A stretch of DNA of 64,000 bases from Aeromonas rivipollensis (GCF_010974825.1 NZ_JAAILA010000008.1:1-64000), one strand, 5' to 3'; shown: positions 44,868 to 54,871, numbered from the stretch's first letter. The notes: generated by a model not told the origin, from the letters alone. Numbers and translations: made by a program.

Positions 44868-46322
44868 TTAACGCAGGGCTTTCATCTCACCGGCGATGAT
44901 TTCGGCCAAGGGGCCCAGAATCACCTGCAGGTTCTGCTCACCGAGCTTGACCACACCGGCCGCGCCCAGGGCTTTGAGCTTGCGCTCATCGACGATGCTG
45001 CGATCTTTCAGGGTCAGACGCAGACGGGTGATGCAGGCATCTATGGTCACTAGGTTGTCCTGGCCACCCAGCACTTCCAGATACTGGCGAGCCAGCTCGG
45101 TGCGGTCGGTGGTCTGAGCCTGTACCGGCACGGCTTCGTCATCTTCACGACCCGGGGTTTTCAGGTTGAACTTGACGATAACGGCACGGAAGATGGCGTA
45201 GTAGAGACCGAAGAATACCAGGCCTTGTACCAGCAGCATGTACCACTGGGTCGCCAGCGGGTTGCGGCTGGAGAGCACCATATCCACCAGACCGGCACTG
45301 AAACCGAAACCGGCGATCCAGTGCATGCTGGAGGCGATGAACACGGACAGGCCGGTCAGCAGGGCGTGGATGACGTACAGTACCGGCGCCACGAACATGA
45401 AGGAGAACTCGAGCGGCTCGGTCACCCCGGTGAAGAAGGCAGCAAAGGCGGCTGCGATCATGATGGAGGCAACTTTCTCTTTGTGCTCTTTCTTCGCGCT
45501 GTGGTAGATGGCCAGTGCTGCACCCGGCAGACCGAACATCATGATGGGGAAGAAGCCAGCCTGGTACATGCCGGTCACGCCCACGACAGCCTTGCCGGCG
45601 TCGATGGAGGATTGGCCACCCAGGAAGTTCGGGATGTCGTTGATGCCGGCCACGTCGAACCAGAACACCGAGTTCAGGGCGTGGTGCAGACCGACCGGGA
45701 TCAGCAGACGGTTGAAGAAGGCGTAGATGCCGGCACCGGTGGAGCCCATGCTGACGATGGATTCACCGAAGTTCACCAGGCCACCATAGATAACCGGCCA
45801 GACCGCCATCAGGATGAAGGAGACAACGATCATGACAACGGAGGTCACGATCGGCACCAGACGACGGCCGGAGAAGAAGGCCAGCGCCTTGTGCAGCTCG
45901 ACGCTGCTGAAGCGGTTGTACAGCTCAGCCGCGATGACACCGCAGAGGATGCCGACGAACTGGTTGCTGATCTTGGCAAAGGCTGCCGGCACCTGGTCGG
46001 CCGGGATACCCTTGATCTGGGCAACGGCGCCCGGGCTCAGCAATGTGGTGACCACCAGGAAGCCGACCAGACCGGCCAGCGCGGCGGAACCGTCTTTATC
46101 CTTGGACATGCCATAGGCGACACCCACGGCAAACAGCACGGGCATGCTGTCGATGATGGCGGCACCCGCCTTGATCAGGAAAGCTGCGACCGGACTTCCA
46201 CCGCCCCAGCCGTTCGGGTCAATCCAATAGCCAATCCCCATCAGGATCGCTGCGGCAGGCAATACCGCTACCGGCACCATCAGGGCACGGCCGATCTTTT
46301 GCAAATAACCGAGAATGTTCAC
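44868..46322 (-). CDS. nagE: PTS N-acetylglucosamine transporter, EIICB only (NagE)
   Basis: A 484-aa inner-membrane permease that imports and phosphorylates GlcNAc. The EIIC domain (about residues 1-370) opens with MNILGYLQKIGRALMVPVAVLP and contains GVTEPLEFSFMFVAP. The EIIB domain (about 405-484) carries the phosphorylatable Cys in TIDACITRLRL near residue 434. E. coli NagE is 648 aa with a fused EIIA; that domain is missing here, so a separate EIIA (Crr-type) must supply phosphate. It is divergent from nagBAC across a 271-nt control region. Confidence 0.94.
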   Translation of the reverse strand: MNILGYLQKIGRALMVPVAVLPAAAILMGIGYWIDPNGWGGGSPVAAFLIKAGAAIIDSMPVLFAVGVAYGMSKDKDGSAALAGLVGFLVVTTLLSPGAVAQIKGIPADQVPAAFAKISNQFVGILCGVIAAELYNRFSSVELHKALAFFSGRRLVPIVTSVVMIVVSFILMAVWPVIYGGLVNFGESIVSMGSTGAGIYAFFNRLLIPVGLHHALNSVFWFDVAGINDIPNFLGGQSSIDAGKAVVGVTGMYQAGFFPIMMFGLPGAALAIYHSAKKEHKEKVASIMIAAAFAAFFTGVTEPLEFSFMFVAPVLYVIHALLTGLSVFIASSMHWIAGFGFSAGLVDMVLSSRNPLATQWYMLLVQGLVFFGLYYAIFRAVIVKFNLKTPGREDDEAVPVQAQTTDRTELARQYLEVLGGQDNLVTIDACITRLRLTLKDRSIVDERKLKALGAAGVVKLGEQNLQVILGPLAEIIAGEMKALR

Positions 46323-46414
46323 GGTTCCTCTCCTTAGTTGATGTTTTTCTAGAAATTAAGTGCTTATCACGTTCGACGCATAAGCCATCAAGGCTTGATT
46401 GGCAGTCTATGTGT

Positions 46415-46440
46415 TTTATTTCGCTGCGCAAATTAATAAA
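46415..46440. promoter_or_regulatory. Candidate NagC operator 1
   Basis: A 26-bp AT-armed site with TTTATT at 46415-46420 and AATAAA at 46435-46440 around a GC core (TTCGCTGCGCAA). It matches my memory of NagC boxes, with AT-rich arms around a central C/G. It lies 93 nt upstream of nagE. Confidence 0.6.
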
Positions 46441-46448
46441 CCAGCTTT

Positions 46449-46464
46449 CGTGATCATTATCACT
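46449..46464. promoter_or_regulatory. Candidate CRP site between nagE and nagB
   Basis: GTGATCATTATCAC (46450-46463) fits the CRP core GTGA-N6-TCAC. On the minus strand a TAGACT at 46404-46409 would start nagE near 46397, placing the CRP centre close to -60 (class I). Catabolite control is inferred. Confidence 0.6.
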
Positions 46465-46509
46465 CAACAGAGATAAAGGTAGCGGATAGATGTGGCTTAG
46501 TTCGCAATC

Positions 46510-46526
46510 TTTATTTACGCTATAAA
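46510..46526. promoter_or_regulatory. Candidate nagB -10 and second NagC-like site
   Basis: TTTAT (46510-46514) and ATAAA (46522-46526) form a symmetric AT-armed site overlapping a good -10 (TATAAA, 46521-46526). Two NagC sites about 90 bp apart would allow repression by DNA looping, as known in E. coli. Confidence 0.45.
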
Positions 46527-46593
46527 ACAACTTGAATCCGTGTTTGGTCCCTTGCCGTCAATCCTGTGCGGCAACCGTACTGAGGTATATAAA

Positions 46594-47394
46594 ATGCGCC
46601 TGATCCCGTTGAAGTCTGCCAGCCAGGTGGGTCTCTGGTCTGCCCGTTACATCGTTGACCGCATCAATGCGTTCAAACCGACAGCCGACCGCCCCTTCGT
46701 GCTGGGCCTGCCCACCGGCGGCACGCCGCTGACGACCTACAAGCGCCTGATCGAGCTGCACAAGGCCGGCGAGGTGAGCTTCCAGCACGTGGTGACCTTC
46801 AACATGGATGAGTACGTGGGTCTGCCCAAAGAGCACCCGGAGAGCTATCACAGCTTCATGTACAACAACTTCTTCAATCACGTCGACATTCGCCCGGAAA
46901 ACATCAACATCCTCAACGGCAATGCCGAGGATCTGGTGGCCGAGTGCAAGCGCTACGAGGACAAGATCAAGTCCTACGGCAGGATCCACCTCTTCATGGG
47001 CGGCGTCGGCAACGACGGCCACATCGCCTTCAACGAGCCAGCCTCTTCCCTGGCCTCCCGTACCCGGGTCAAGACCCTGACCGAGGATACCCGCATCGCC
47101 AACTCCCGCTTCTTCGGTGGCGACATGGAGCAGGTGCCCAAGCTGGCGCTGACCGTGGGTGTCGGCACCCTGATGGATGCCGAAGAGATCATGATCCTGG
47201 TGACAGGCCACGCCAAGGCCCTGGCCCTGCAGGCCGCGGTGGAAGGCTGCGTCAACCACATGTGGACCATCTCCACCCTGCAACTGCATCCCAAGGGCAT
47301 GATGGTGTGCGACGAGCCCTCCACCATGGAGCTGAAAGTCAAGACGGTCCGTTACTTCCAGCAGCTGGAAGCCGCCAACATCGACCGCCTGTAA
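46594..47394 (+). CDS. nagB: Glucosamine-6-phosphate deaminase NagB
   Basis: A 266-aa cytoplasmic enzyme converting glucosamine 6-phosphate to fructose 6-phosphate and ammonia. Signature blocks are [10 protein letters not shown] near residue 36, [10 protein letters not shown] near 69 (catalytic Asp), [14 protein letters not shown] near 136 (Asp-His-Glu) and the allosteric/sugar-phosphate LVTGHAKA near 203. ATG 46594 with GAGG 7-8 nt upstream gives the same length as E. coli NagB. It is the first gene of nagBAC. Confidence 0.97.
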   Translation: MRLIPLKSASQVGLWSARYIVDRINAFKPTADRPFVLGLPTGGTPLTTYKRLIELHKAGEVSFQHVVTFNMDEYVGLPKEHPESYHSFMYNNFFNHVDIRPENINILNGNAEDLVAECKRYEDKIKSYGRIHLFMGGVGNDGHIAFNEPASSLASRTRVKTLTEDTRIANSRFFGGDMEQVPKLALTVGVGTLMDAEEIMILVTGHAKALALQAAVEGCVNHMWTISTLQLHPKGMMVCDEPSTMELKVKTVRYFQQLEAANIDRL

Positions 47395-47403
47395 GGAGCC
47401 GTC

Positions 47404-48549
47404 ATGTACGCACTGACTAATTGCACCCTCTATACCGGCAGCTGCGTGCTGACCGGCCACGGCGTACTGATCGAAGGCGACAAGATTGTCGCCATCTCCC
47501 ACCTGGCCGAACTGCCAGCGGGCATTGAGCAGATTGATCTCAAGGGCGCCAACCTCAGCGCCGGCTTCATCGATGTCCAGCTCAACGGCTGCGGTGGCGT
47601 CATGTTCAACGGTCACATCACAACAGAGACCCTGGCCACCATGCAGGCGGCCAATCTCAAGTCCGGTACCACCAGCTTCCTGCCGACCCTGATCACCAGT
47701 CCGGATGCCGACATGAAGCTGGCGGTGGCGGTGACCCGCGACTACATGGCCGCCCGTCCGAACGAGGTGCTGGGGGTCCATCTGGAAGGGCCCTACACCA
47801 ACCTCAAGCGCAAGGGCATACACCCGGCCGAGCAGATCCGTCAGCCCGTCGACGAGATGATCGATTTCTTCTGCGCCAACAGCGACGCCATCGCCAAGAT
47901 CACCCTGGCGCCGGAGCGCAACAAGCCGGAGCACATCCGTCGCCTGGTGGAGGCCGGCATCTTGGTCTCCGCCGGCCATACCGCCGCCAGCTATGACCAG
48001 GCCATGGCCGGGTTTGACAACGGCATGCGCTTTGCCACCCACCTCTACAACGCCATGACCCCGACCCTGAACGGTCGCGAGCCTGGCGTGGTGGGCGCCA
48101 TCTATGATCGCAAGGATGTCTATGCCGGTGTCATTGTCGACGGTCACCACGTGCACTGGGCCAACGTGCGCCTGGCACACAGGATCCTCGGCGAGAAACT
48201 GGTGCTGGTCACCGATGCCACCGCCGCGGCCGGTGCACCGGAAGGCTTTGAGCAGTTTGATTTTTGTGGCGCAACCGTCTATTTCCGCGATGGTCAGTGC
48301 GTCGATGAGAATGGTACACTCGGCGGCTCCGCCCTCACCATGATTGAAGGGGTGGAGAATCTGGTCAAACAGGTCGGATTACCGCTCGATGAAGCACTGA
48401 GAATGGCCACCCTTTACCCCGCTCGCGCCATTGGATGGGACTCACGTCTCGGTAGTATCCAGGTCGGAAAAATTGCCAACCTCACCGTCTTTGATCAGGC
48501 CTTCACGGTCTGCGGGACCGTGGTTAACGGACACTACACAACACAGTGA
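47404..48549 (+). CDS. nagA: N-acetylglucosamine-6-phosphate deacetylase NagA
   Basis: A 381-aa amidohydrolase that removes acetate from GlcNAc-6-phosphate before NagB acts. The metal and catalytic motifs are HLEGPYTN near residue 126, [11 protein letters not shown] near 191, HLYNAMTP near 215 and VTDATAAAG near 270 (catalytic Asp). It lies 9 nt after nagB. Confidence 0.97.
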   Translation: MYALTNCTLYTGSCVLTGHGVLIEGDKIVAISHLAELPAGIEQIDLKGANLSAGFIDVQLNGCGGVMFNGHITTETLATMQAANLKSGTTSFLPTLITSPDADMKLAVAVTRDYMAARPNEVLGVHLEGPYTNLKRKGIHPAEQIRQPVDEMIDFFCANSDAIAKITLAPERNKPEHIRRLVEAGILVSAGHTAASYDQAMAGFDNGMRFATHLYNAMTPTLNGREPGVVGAIYDRKDVYAGVIVDGHHVHWANVRLAHRILGEKLVLVTDATAAAGAPEGFEQFDFCGATVYFRDGQCVDENGTLGGSALTMIEGVENLVKQVGLPLDEALRMATLYPARAIGWDSRLGSIQVGKIANLTVFDQAFTVCGTVVNGHYTTQ

Positions 48550-48553
48550 CACT

Positions 48554-49768
48554 ATGACTGGCGGACAAATAGCAAACGTAGATCTTATCAAGCAGGTGAA
48601 CAGTGCCGTCGTCTATCGACTCATTGACCTGCAGGGGCCCATCTCGCGGGTCAAAATTGCCGAGTTGAGTCAGCTGGCCCCGGCCAGCGTGACCAAGATA
48701 ACCCGGCAACTGATCGAGCATGGGCTGATCAGGGAGACGTCGCCCCAGGCGTCAACCGGCGGACGACGCGCCATCTCCCTGACCACCATCAAGCATCGCT
48801 TTCAGTTTGTCTCCGCCAAGCTTGGCCGCGGCTATCTGCAGCTCTCCCTGTATGATCTCGACGGCAAGGAGCTCGATCAGCACATCACCCAGGTGACAGA
48901 GATAGAGCAACAGCCCGTGGTCGACATGCTGCTGCGGGAAATTGGCGCCTTCATCGACGCCAATACCGAGCGCAGCCGCAACCTCATCAGCATAGCGCTC
49001 ACCATGCCGGGTCTGGTCAACCCGGAATCCGGCATGGTCATCTATACCCCCACCTACCAGATCCGCAACCTGGGGCTCGCCAAGCTGCTGGAGCACCATT
49101 TCAACCTCCCCTGCTACGTGGGCAACGACACCCGTTCCCTGGCGCTGGCGGAGCACTTCTTCGGCGAGTCCCGCGACTGCATGGACTCCATCCTGGTGAG
49201 CGTGCACCAGGGCACCGGCTCCGGCATCATCACCAAGGGGCAGGTATTCCTCGGTCATAACCGCAACGTCGGCGAGATAGGCCACATCCAGGTCGAACCC
49301 CTCGGCAAGCGCTGCCACTGCGGCAACTTCGGCTGCCTCGAGACCATCGCCTCCAACGAGGCCATCGTCGACAAGGTGAAGGAGCTCATCAGCCGCGGCC
49401 ACCTGAGCTCGCTGCAGGAGAAGCACATCACCATCCAGGAGGTGTGCAAGGCTGCCGTGGCGGGGGATGAACTGGCCCGCAGCGTGATCGAGAACGTGGG
49501 AGAACACCTGGGCCGGGCCATCGCCATCACGGTCAACCTGTTCAACCCCCAGAAGGTGCTGATCGCCGGTGAAATCACCGCCGCCGAAGAGATCCTGATC
49601 CCGGCCATCCGTCGCTGCGTCGAGCACCAGTCCCTGCCAAGCTTCCACCGTGGCCTGCCCATCGTAAAGGCACGCTTCCAGAACCAGCCCACCATAGGCG
49701 GCTTCGCCCTGGTGAAGCGCTCCCTGCTGGAGGGGGATCTGCTGCAGATCATCATGGAGCAGAAGTAA
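48554..49768 (+). CDS. nagC: ROK-family repressor NagC
   Basis: A 404-aa regulator of GlcNAc use that binds GlcNAc-6-phosphate. An N-terminal helix-turn-helix (ISRVKIAELSQLAPASVTKITRQLIEHGLI, residues about 30-60) precedes the ROK sugar-kinase-like domain. The ROK zinc motif CHCGNFGCLE lies near residue 258. ATG 48554 comes 4 nt after the nagA stop. Expected targets are nagE, nagB and chitobiase, with candidate operators at 46415 and 46510. Confidence 0.95.
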   Translation: MTGGQIANVDLIKQVNSAVVYRLIDLQGPISRVKIAELSQLAPASVTKITRQLIEHGLIRETSPQASTGGRRAISLTTIKHRFQFVSAKLGRGYLQLSLYDLDGKELDQHITQVTEIEQQPVVDMLLREIGAFIDANTERSRNLISIALTMPGLVNPESGMVIYTPTYQIRNLGLAKLLEHHFNLPCYVGNDTRSLALAEHFFGESRDCMDSILVSVHQGTGSGIITKGQVFLGHNRNVGEIGHIQVEPLGKRCHCGNFGCLETIASNEAIVDKVKELISRGHLSSLQEKHITIQEVCKAAVAGDELARSVIENVGEHLGRAIAITVNLFNPQKVLIAGEITAAEEILIPAIRRCVEHQSLPSFHRGLPIVKARFQNQPTIGGFALVKRSLLEGDLLQIIMEQK

Positions 49769-49790
49769 AGGTCCAAGCCTTGAGAAACAA

Positions 49791-49818
49791 AAACGGCAGC
49801 CAGTGGCTGCCGTTTTTT
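49791..49818 (+). terminator. Terminator of nagBAC
   Basis: AAACGGCAGCC, AGT, GGCTGCCGTT followed by TTTT. It is almost the same hairpin as the yebC terminator at 51787-51813, though on the opposite strand. Confidence 0.88.
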
Positions 49819-49837
49819 ATGGTCTGTTTTCGCCGGT

Positions 49838-49939
49838 TTACCCCGCCCGGCAGTGCTTGAACAGGTCAAGCTTGCCGTCATAGACCTGAGTCTGCACATC
49901 CATGATACCGAGCATGGTGCGGGGCAACAGGTTGTCGCG
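49838..49939 (-). pseudogene. 3'-terminal remnant of a second eptA-like gene
   Basis: Minus-strand sequence encoding DNLLPRTMLGIMDVQTQVYD, then GKLDLFKHCRAG and a TAA stop. It repeats the last roughly 33 residues of the intact EptA directly upstream (DNLFHSMLGIMDVQTQVYDG...DLFKPCRAG). It is in frame after the EptA stop, has no start or ribosome-binding site, and differs by several substitutions plus one extra residue. It is therefore a diverged paralogue tail, left by recombination between two tandem copies or by partial duplication. A nonsense-readthrough extension is unlikely. Confidence 0.8.
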
Positions 49940-49954
49940 TTCGGTTAGCCTGAC

Positions 49955-51580
49955 TCACCCCGCCCTACAGGGCTTGAACAGATCAAGCGCGCCGTCATAG
50001 ACCTGGGTCTGCACGTCCATGATACCGAGCATCGAATGGAACAGGTTGTCGTGGGAGAAGCGCTTGCTGCCCGCCTCCTGGCGCAGGCAATCCTGATTGA
50101 GCCCGCGATCCCGCTGCAATTGGGGAGAGAGCCAGGTCAGCAGGGGCACCCGGGTCTGATCGTCCGGGGCGAACTTGTAGGGGGTGCCGTGCAGATAGAG
50201 CCCCAGCGCCCCCAGGGATTCCCCGTGATCCGACAGGTAGACCAGCCCCACGTTGTACTGGCTCTCCAGGGTCTTGAGCTTGGCGATAAGCTGGGACAGC
50301 ACCTTGTCGGTATAGCGGATGGTGTTGTCATAGGTGTTGACCAGCTCCTCGTTGCTGCAGTTCTCGATGTCGCTGCGCGGGCAGTCCGGCAGGAAGACGC
50401 GATCCCCGGCCGGGTAGCGGCGATAGTAGGTCGGGCCATGGCTGCCCATCAGGTGGAAGGCTACCAGCTTGCTGCCCTGCTTGCCCTTCATCCCGGCGAT
50501 CTGCCGATCCAGCCCCTGCAGCAAGACCTCGTCATAGCAGGAGTCCCCTTCACAGTATTGGGGGAAGGCCTTGGGCTCGATCTCCAGGGTGGGCACGTTA
50601 TTGCATACCCCCTTGCAGCCGCCGTCGTTCTCCTTCCACAGCACAGAGACACCGGCGTGTTGCAGCACGTCCAGCAGGCCGTCCCTGGACTTGGCCAGGG
50701 TCTCGTCATAACCACGGCGCGTGAGGTTGGAGAACATGCAGGGCACCGAGACTGCGGTGGCGGTGCCACAGGAGCGCACGTCCCTGAAGGAGACGAGATC
50801 CGGCTCCTTCATGGTGAAGCCGTTGGTCTGCTTCTGGTAGCCGTTGAGGGAGTAGTTCTGGCTGCGAGCCGTCTCCCCCACCACCAGGAACATCAGGGTC
50901 GGCTTGCCGCCCTTGTCCACCACCCTGGCATCTGTGCCTATCGGCTGATAAGGGACAGGGGTGGCGAAGAGAATATCCCTGGCGTAGCGATAGAGACCGC
51001 GCACGTAGTTGGAGGGGACTATCTCTTTGACGATGGTATGGTTGTTGCGCCCGACTGAGGCGTAATCCTGGTAATAGAGGGCGGCGACGCCGACCAGGAA
51101 CAGCAGGGAGAGGGCGATCCCCGCCAGACGCATGCCCAGCCCCTTGTACCAGGGGGTTGGGTATTCGATCTTCAGCCACAAGAGGCCAAGCACCGGCAGC
51201 ACGGCGGTCAGCAGGAACCAGAGCACCACTGAACCATTGAGGTAGGAGCTTGCCTCCCCGCTGTTGGTTTCGAGTATGTTCTGCACCATGCCCACATCGA
51301 AGATGATGCCGTATTTGAGCATGGCGTAGCTGACCAGGGAGGCGGTGACGATCAGGAAGGTGAAGAAGGGCTTGAGCAGATAGCGGAAGGTGAACGGCAG
51401 GAAGACCGCATTGAGGGCGGCGACCAGCACCAGGGGGATAGAGAGGGCAAACCCCGCCTTGACGTGCTCGAGGGCGCTGAGAATGCGGTAAAAGTGCAGA
51501 AAAATGGGCCAGTTGAACACCAGTGCAAACAGCAGCACCAGCAACAGATTGACCTTCATCACTCCCAGAGTGAGGCGCAT
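49955..51580 (-). CDS. eptA: Phosphoethanolamine transferase EptA-type (lipid A modification)
   Basis: A 541-aa inner-membrane enzyme of the EptA/MCR family. It transfers phosphoethanolamine from phosphatidylethanolamine to lipid A, lowering polymyxin affinity. About five N-terminal transmembrane helices (residues 5-180) precede a periplasmic alkaline-phosphatase-fold domain. That domain holds the nucleophile Thr in VGETARSQNYSLNGY near residue 245, Cys-rich loops (DVRSCGTATAVSVPCMFSN, GGCKGVCNN, CEGDSC) and metal-binding YLSDHGESLG near 430. ATG 51580 follows GGAG. No pmr-type regulator is adjacent. It is not evidence of resistance by itself, since chromosomal eptA is common in Aeromonas. 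Confidence 0.92.
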   Translation of the reverse strand: MRLTLGVMKVNLLLVLLFALVFNWPIFLHFYRILSALEHVKAGFALSIPLVLVAALNAVFLPFTFRYLLKPFFTFLIVTASLVSYAMLKYGIIFDVGMVQNILETNSGEASSYLNGSVVLWFLLTAVLPVLGLLWLKIEYPTPWYKGLGMRLAGIALSLLFLVGVAALYYQDYASVGRNNHTIVKEIVPSNYVRGLYRYARDILFATPVPYQPIGTDARVVDKGGKPTLMFLVVGETARSQNYSLNGYQKQTNGFTMKEPDLVSFRDVRSCGTATAVSVPCMFSNLTRRGYDETLAKSRDGLLDVLQHAGVSVLWKENDGGCKGVCNNVPTLEIEPKAFPQYCEGDSCYDEVLLQGLDRQIAGMKGKQGSKLVAFHLMGSHGPTYYRRYPAGDRVFLPDCPRSDIENCSNEELVNTYDNTIRYTDKVLSQLIAKLKTLESQYNVGLVYLSDHGESLGALGLYLHGTPYKFAPDDQTRVPLLTWLSPQLQRDRGLNQDCLRQEAGSKRFSHDNLFHSMLGIMDVQTQVYDGALDLFKPCRAG

Positions 51581-51786
51581 AAGAAGACTCCGACAAACCA
51601 ATGATCTGGAGACCCTGCATGGGGGCTCCGTTGTGGGCATCCCTGTCACCCGTCTCTCTTCCCGAGCAGACAACGCGGTGATGGGCACAGCGGCCCGGAT
51701 GCAATTTGATCCTAGAAAGGCAAACTTAAGCGGGCATTAAGGGAGGCAAAGCGAAGGAAATGGGGCCAGAGGAGAGTCAGTAAGAT

Positions 51787-51813
51787 AAAAAAACGGCAGC
51801 CTGAGGCTGCCGT
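51787..51813 (-). terminator. Terminator of yebC
   Basis: On the minus strand ACGGCAGCC, TCA, GGCTGCCGT is followed by seven T residues, 38 nt after the yebC stop. Confidence 0.88.
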
Positions 51814-51850
51814 CTGGTATTTATCCCCAGTCAGGGGCGGTGCGATCAGA

Positions 51851-52591
51851 TCAGAGCAGCGCGGCCACTTCGTCGGAGATGGAGCCGTTGTGGTAGACCT
51901 CCTGAACGTCGTCCAGGTCTTCCAGCATGTCGATCAGACGCATCAGCTTGGGGGCGGTGTCGGCGTCCAGCTCGGCTTCGGTGGAGGCGATCATGGTCAC
52001 TTCGGCGCTCTGGGGCTTGAAGCCGGCGGCTTCCAGGCCATCGAGCACTGTGCCGAAATCGTTCGGGGTGGTGTAGACCTCGATGGAGCCATCCTCTTCG
52101 GTGACAACATCATCGGCACCCGCTTCCAGGGCCGCGTCCATCAGGGCATCTTCGTCCACGCCCACGAAGGTCAGCAGACCCTTCTTGCTGAACAGGTAGG
52201 CGACCGAGCCGTCGGTGCCCAGGTTGCCGCCGCACTTGCTGAAGGCGTGACGCACTTCGGCCACGGTGCGGTTACGGTTGTCGGTCAGGCACTCCACCAT
52301 GACGGCGGAGCCCGCCGGGCCGTAACCTTCATAAACGATGGTCTCGAGCTGCTCGCCATCGCCACCACCGGCGCCGCGCTGGATGGCACGGTTGATGGTG
52401 TCACGGGTCATGTTGCCGGTCAGGGCAGCCGCTACCGCCGCGCGCAGGCGCGGGTTGTTGGCGGGATCAGCATCACCGAGGCGAGCCGAGGTGGTGATTT
52501 CGCGGATCAGCTTGGTGAAGATCTTGCCACGCTTGGCGTCTTGCGCCGCCTTGCGGTGTTTGATGTTGGCCCATTTGCTGTGACCTGCCAT
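51851..52591 (-). CDS. yebC: YebC/TACO1-family translation or transcription factor
   Basis: A 246-aa protein beginning [20 protein letters not shown], the family signature. It also shows [20 protein letters not shown] near residue 80 and the acidic central and C-terminal domains. Family members relieve ribosome stalling or act as regulators. A GGAGAG ribosome-binding site precedes the ATG. It lies 69 nt downstream of aspS on the same strand, close to the E. coli aspS/yebC arrangement (nudB is missing between them). Confidence 0.95.
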   Translation of the reverse strand: MAGHSKWANIKHRKAAQDAKRGKIFTKLIREITTSARLGDADPANNPRLRAAVAAALTGNMTRDTINRAIQRGAGGGDGEQLETIVYEGYGPAGSAVMVECLTDNRNRTVAEVRHAFSKCGGNLGTDGSVAYLFSKKGLLTFVGVDEDALMDAALEAGADDVVTEEDGSIEVYTTPNDFGTVLDGLEAAGFKPQSAEVTMIASTEAELDADTAPKLMRLIDMLEDLDDVQEVYHNGSISDEVAALL

Positions 52592-52625
52592 AAAAACTCT
52601 CCGTTATAATTTTGAAATCAATGGG

Positions 52626-52645
52626 ATACGGGTCGCATGGCGACC
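52626..52645. repeat. Hairpin between aspS and yebC
   Basis: ACGGGTCGC, ATG, GCGACCCGT form a 9-bp stem in the 69-nt aspS-yebC gap. No T run follows on the coding strand, so partial termination or processing is possible but not clear. Confidence 0.55.
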
Positions 52646-52660
52646 CGTTCTTCAATCTTC

Positions 52661-54439
52661 TCAGGCGTCAGCCTTGGCATCAGCCTTGGCAACGGTGGCG
52701 ATGGCCAGCTCGGTCAGCTGGGCCTGGTTGGCGAAGCTCGGAGCGTCCGTCATCAGGCAGGCCGCTGCCGTGGTTTTCGGGAAGGCGATCACGTCCCGGA
52801 TGTTGTCGGTACCGGTCAGCAGCATGCTGAGGCGGTCCAGACCGAAGGCCAGACCGGCGTGCGGCGGGGTACCGTACTTCAGGGCATCCAGCAGGAAGCC
52901 GAACTTCAGGCGCTGCTCGTCCGGGGTGATCCCCAGGATGTCGAACACTGTGGACTGCATCTCGCTGTTGTGGATACGCACAGAACCGCCGCCTACTTCG
53001 TAGCCGTTGATCACCATGTCGTAGGCGTTGGCATAGGCACTCACCGGGTTGGCTTTCAGCTCGGCCGGGCCCAGGTTGCTCGGGGCGGTGAAGGGGTGGT
53101 GCATGGCAGCCAGGCCACCTTCGCCATCTTCCTCGAACATGGGGAAGTCGATGACCCAGAGCGGCTTCCAGACGTTCTCCACCAGACCCAGATCGCGGCC
53201 CACCTTCAGGCGCAGGGCGCCCATGGCGTCGCACACCACCTTCTTGCTGTCGGCGCCGAAGAAGAGGATGTCGCCGTCGGCGGCACCGGTACGGGCCAGG
53301 ATCTCGCGCACTATCTCGTCGGACAGGAACTTGGCCACCGGGGACTGCACGCCCTCGAGGCCATTGGCGGCGGCGTTGACCTTCATCCAGGCCAGGCCCT
53401 TGGCACCGTAGATGCCGACAAACTTGGTGTACTCGTCGATCTGCTTGCGAGACAGCTCGGCGCCGCCCGGGACTTTCAGGGCTGCTACGCGGCCTTTGGG
53501 GTCGTTGGCGGGGCCGGCGAAGACGGCGAACTCGACGGCGGTCAGCAGGTCTGCCACATCCACCAGCTCCATGGGCAGGCGCAGGTCCGGCTTGTCGGAG
53601 CCGAAGCGGCGCATGGCCTCGTCGAAGGTCATGATGGGGAAGTCGCCGAGATCCACGTTCAGGATGTGCATCCAGAGTTTGCGGATCATCTCTTCCATGA
53701 TTTCGCGCACCTGGGGCGCAGTCATGAAGGAGGTCTCCACGTCAATCTGGGTGAATTCCGGCTGGCGGTCGGCACGCAAGTCTTCATCGCGGAAGCACTT
53801 GACGATCTGGTAGTAGCGATCGAAGCCGGACATCATCAGCAACTGCTTGAACAGCTGCGGGGACTGCGGCAGGGCGTAGAACTTGCCCTTGTGCACCCGG
53901 CTCGGCACCAGGTAGTCACGGGCCCCTTCCGGCGTCGCCTTGGTCAGCATGGGGGTCTCGATGTCGAGGAAGCCCTGCTCGTCCATGAAGCGACGCACGA
54001 AGGCGCTGGCCTTGGCACGGGTCTTCAGGTACTTGGCCATCTCGGGGCGACGCAGGTCCAGGTAGCGATACTTGAGGCTGACCTCTTCGCTGTTGACCTG
54101 GTTGAAGTCCAGCGGCAGCGGCTCGGCACGGTTGATGATGATGAGCTCGTGGGCGAACACTTCGATGGCACCTGTGGCCATGTCGCTGTTGCGCTGGGAG
54201 TCCGGACGGGTACGCACCACGCCGGTCACCTGGATGCAGAACTCGCCGCGCAGCTCGGAGGCCAGGGCGAAGGCGTCCGGCTTGTCCGGGTCGAAGAAGA
54301 CTTGCACGATCCCTTCCCGGTCGCGCATGTCGATAAAGATGAGGCCGCCGAGATCGCGACGACGATGGACCCAACCGCACAATGTAATGGTCTGCCCGGC
54401 ATGGGCCTCATTGACCTGTCCGCAATAGATAGAGCGCAT
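52661..54439 (-). CDS. aspS: Aspartyl-tRNA synthetase
   Basis: A 592-aa class IIb synthetase of the bacterial type. The N-terminal OB anticodon domain covers residues 1-105 ([22 protein letters not shown]). The catalytic core has [15 protein letters not shown] (motif 1 region), [16 protein letters not shown] (motif 2) near 215 and GLAFGLDRL (motif 3) near 530. The bacterial GAD insert domain lies at about 290-420. Length is normal. AAGGAAG precedes the ATG. Confidence 0.97.
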   Translation of the reverse strand: MRSIYCGQVNEAHAGQTITLCGWVHRRRDLGGLIFIDMRDREGIVQVFFDPDKPDAFALASELRGEFCIQVTGVVRTRPDSQRNSDMATGAIEVFAHELIIINRAEPLPLDFNQVNSEEVSLKYRYLDLRRPEMAKYLKTRAKASAFVRRFMDEQGFLDIETPMLTKATPEGARDYLVPSRVHKGKFYALPQSPQLFKQLLMMSGFDRYYQIVKCFRDEDLRADRQPEFTQIDVETSFMTAPQVREIMEEMIRKLWMHILNVDLGDFPIMTFDEAMRRFGSDKPDLRLPMELVDVADLLTAVEFAVFAGPANDPKGRVAALKVPGGAELSRKQIDEYTKFVGIYGAKGLAWMKVNAAANGLEGVQSPVAKFLSDEIVREILARTGAADGDILFFGADSKKVVCDAMGALRLKVGRDLGLVENVWKPLWVIDFPMFEEDGEGGLAAMHHPFTAPSNLGPAELKANPVSAYANAYDMVINGYEVGGGSVRIHNSEMQSTVFDILGITPDEQRLKFGFLLDALKYGTPPHAGLAFGLDRLSMLLTGTDNIRDVIAFPKTTAAACLMTDAPSFANQAQLTELAIATVAKADAKADA

Positions 54440-54871
54440 GGACTTCTTCCTTCGAAATGGTAGAGAGACGGTTCACCTTGGGTCGCCGGGCACGACTGGC
54501 AAGCACCGTCTGTCTCACAGCTGGCCAGATCCTGGTTCTTACCCGGTTTGAAATCAGTCTCATATCATCCGGCTCCCCGAGCCGGATACTTGCCGCCAAT
54601 GCCGGCTCGCGCCGAGTGGCCCCTTGAGGGGTCGACGCGCGAGGCGAGAACATCGGCAAGCGTCGTTGTCTGGCAACCTTGTGACCCCGGTCATCGCCAC
54701 CTTAGGCGCACAACCCCGTGAGTCACAACGATTTGGCAAACAAAAGGGCTGGCATTATAGAGGAAAACCCCCATTTGGGTAAAATGGCCCGCAGCCTCCT
54801 TTGCCCTGTTTTTTGTTGTCCTGGCGCAAAAAGGGGAGCAAAACAGCATAAATCCGCAGACAGGAACCAAC
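54440..54871. other. 432-nt divergent region between aspS and yecE
   Basis: It contains promoters for both genes; a strong yecE promoter is listed separately. A CCGGCTC/GAGCCGG hairpin lies at about 54571-54588. No aspS promoter stood out, and no gene or RNA is supported. Confidence 0.5.
54733..54761 (+). promoter_or_regulatory. Candidate yecE promoter
   Basis: TTGGCA (54733-54738), a 17-nt spacer and TATAGA (54756-54761). It predicts transcription from about 54768 and a leader of about 100 nt. Confidence 0.65.

Noticed and set aside
49955-51580. Mobile mcr-type colistin-resistance gene
   Set aside because: There is no insertion sequence or transposon around it, base composition matches the neighbours, and EptA-type genes are normal chromosomal genes in this group.
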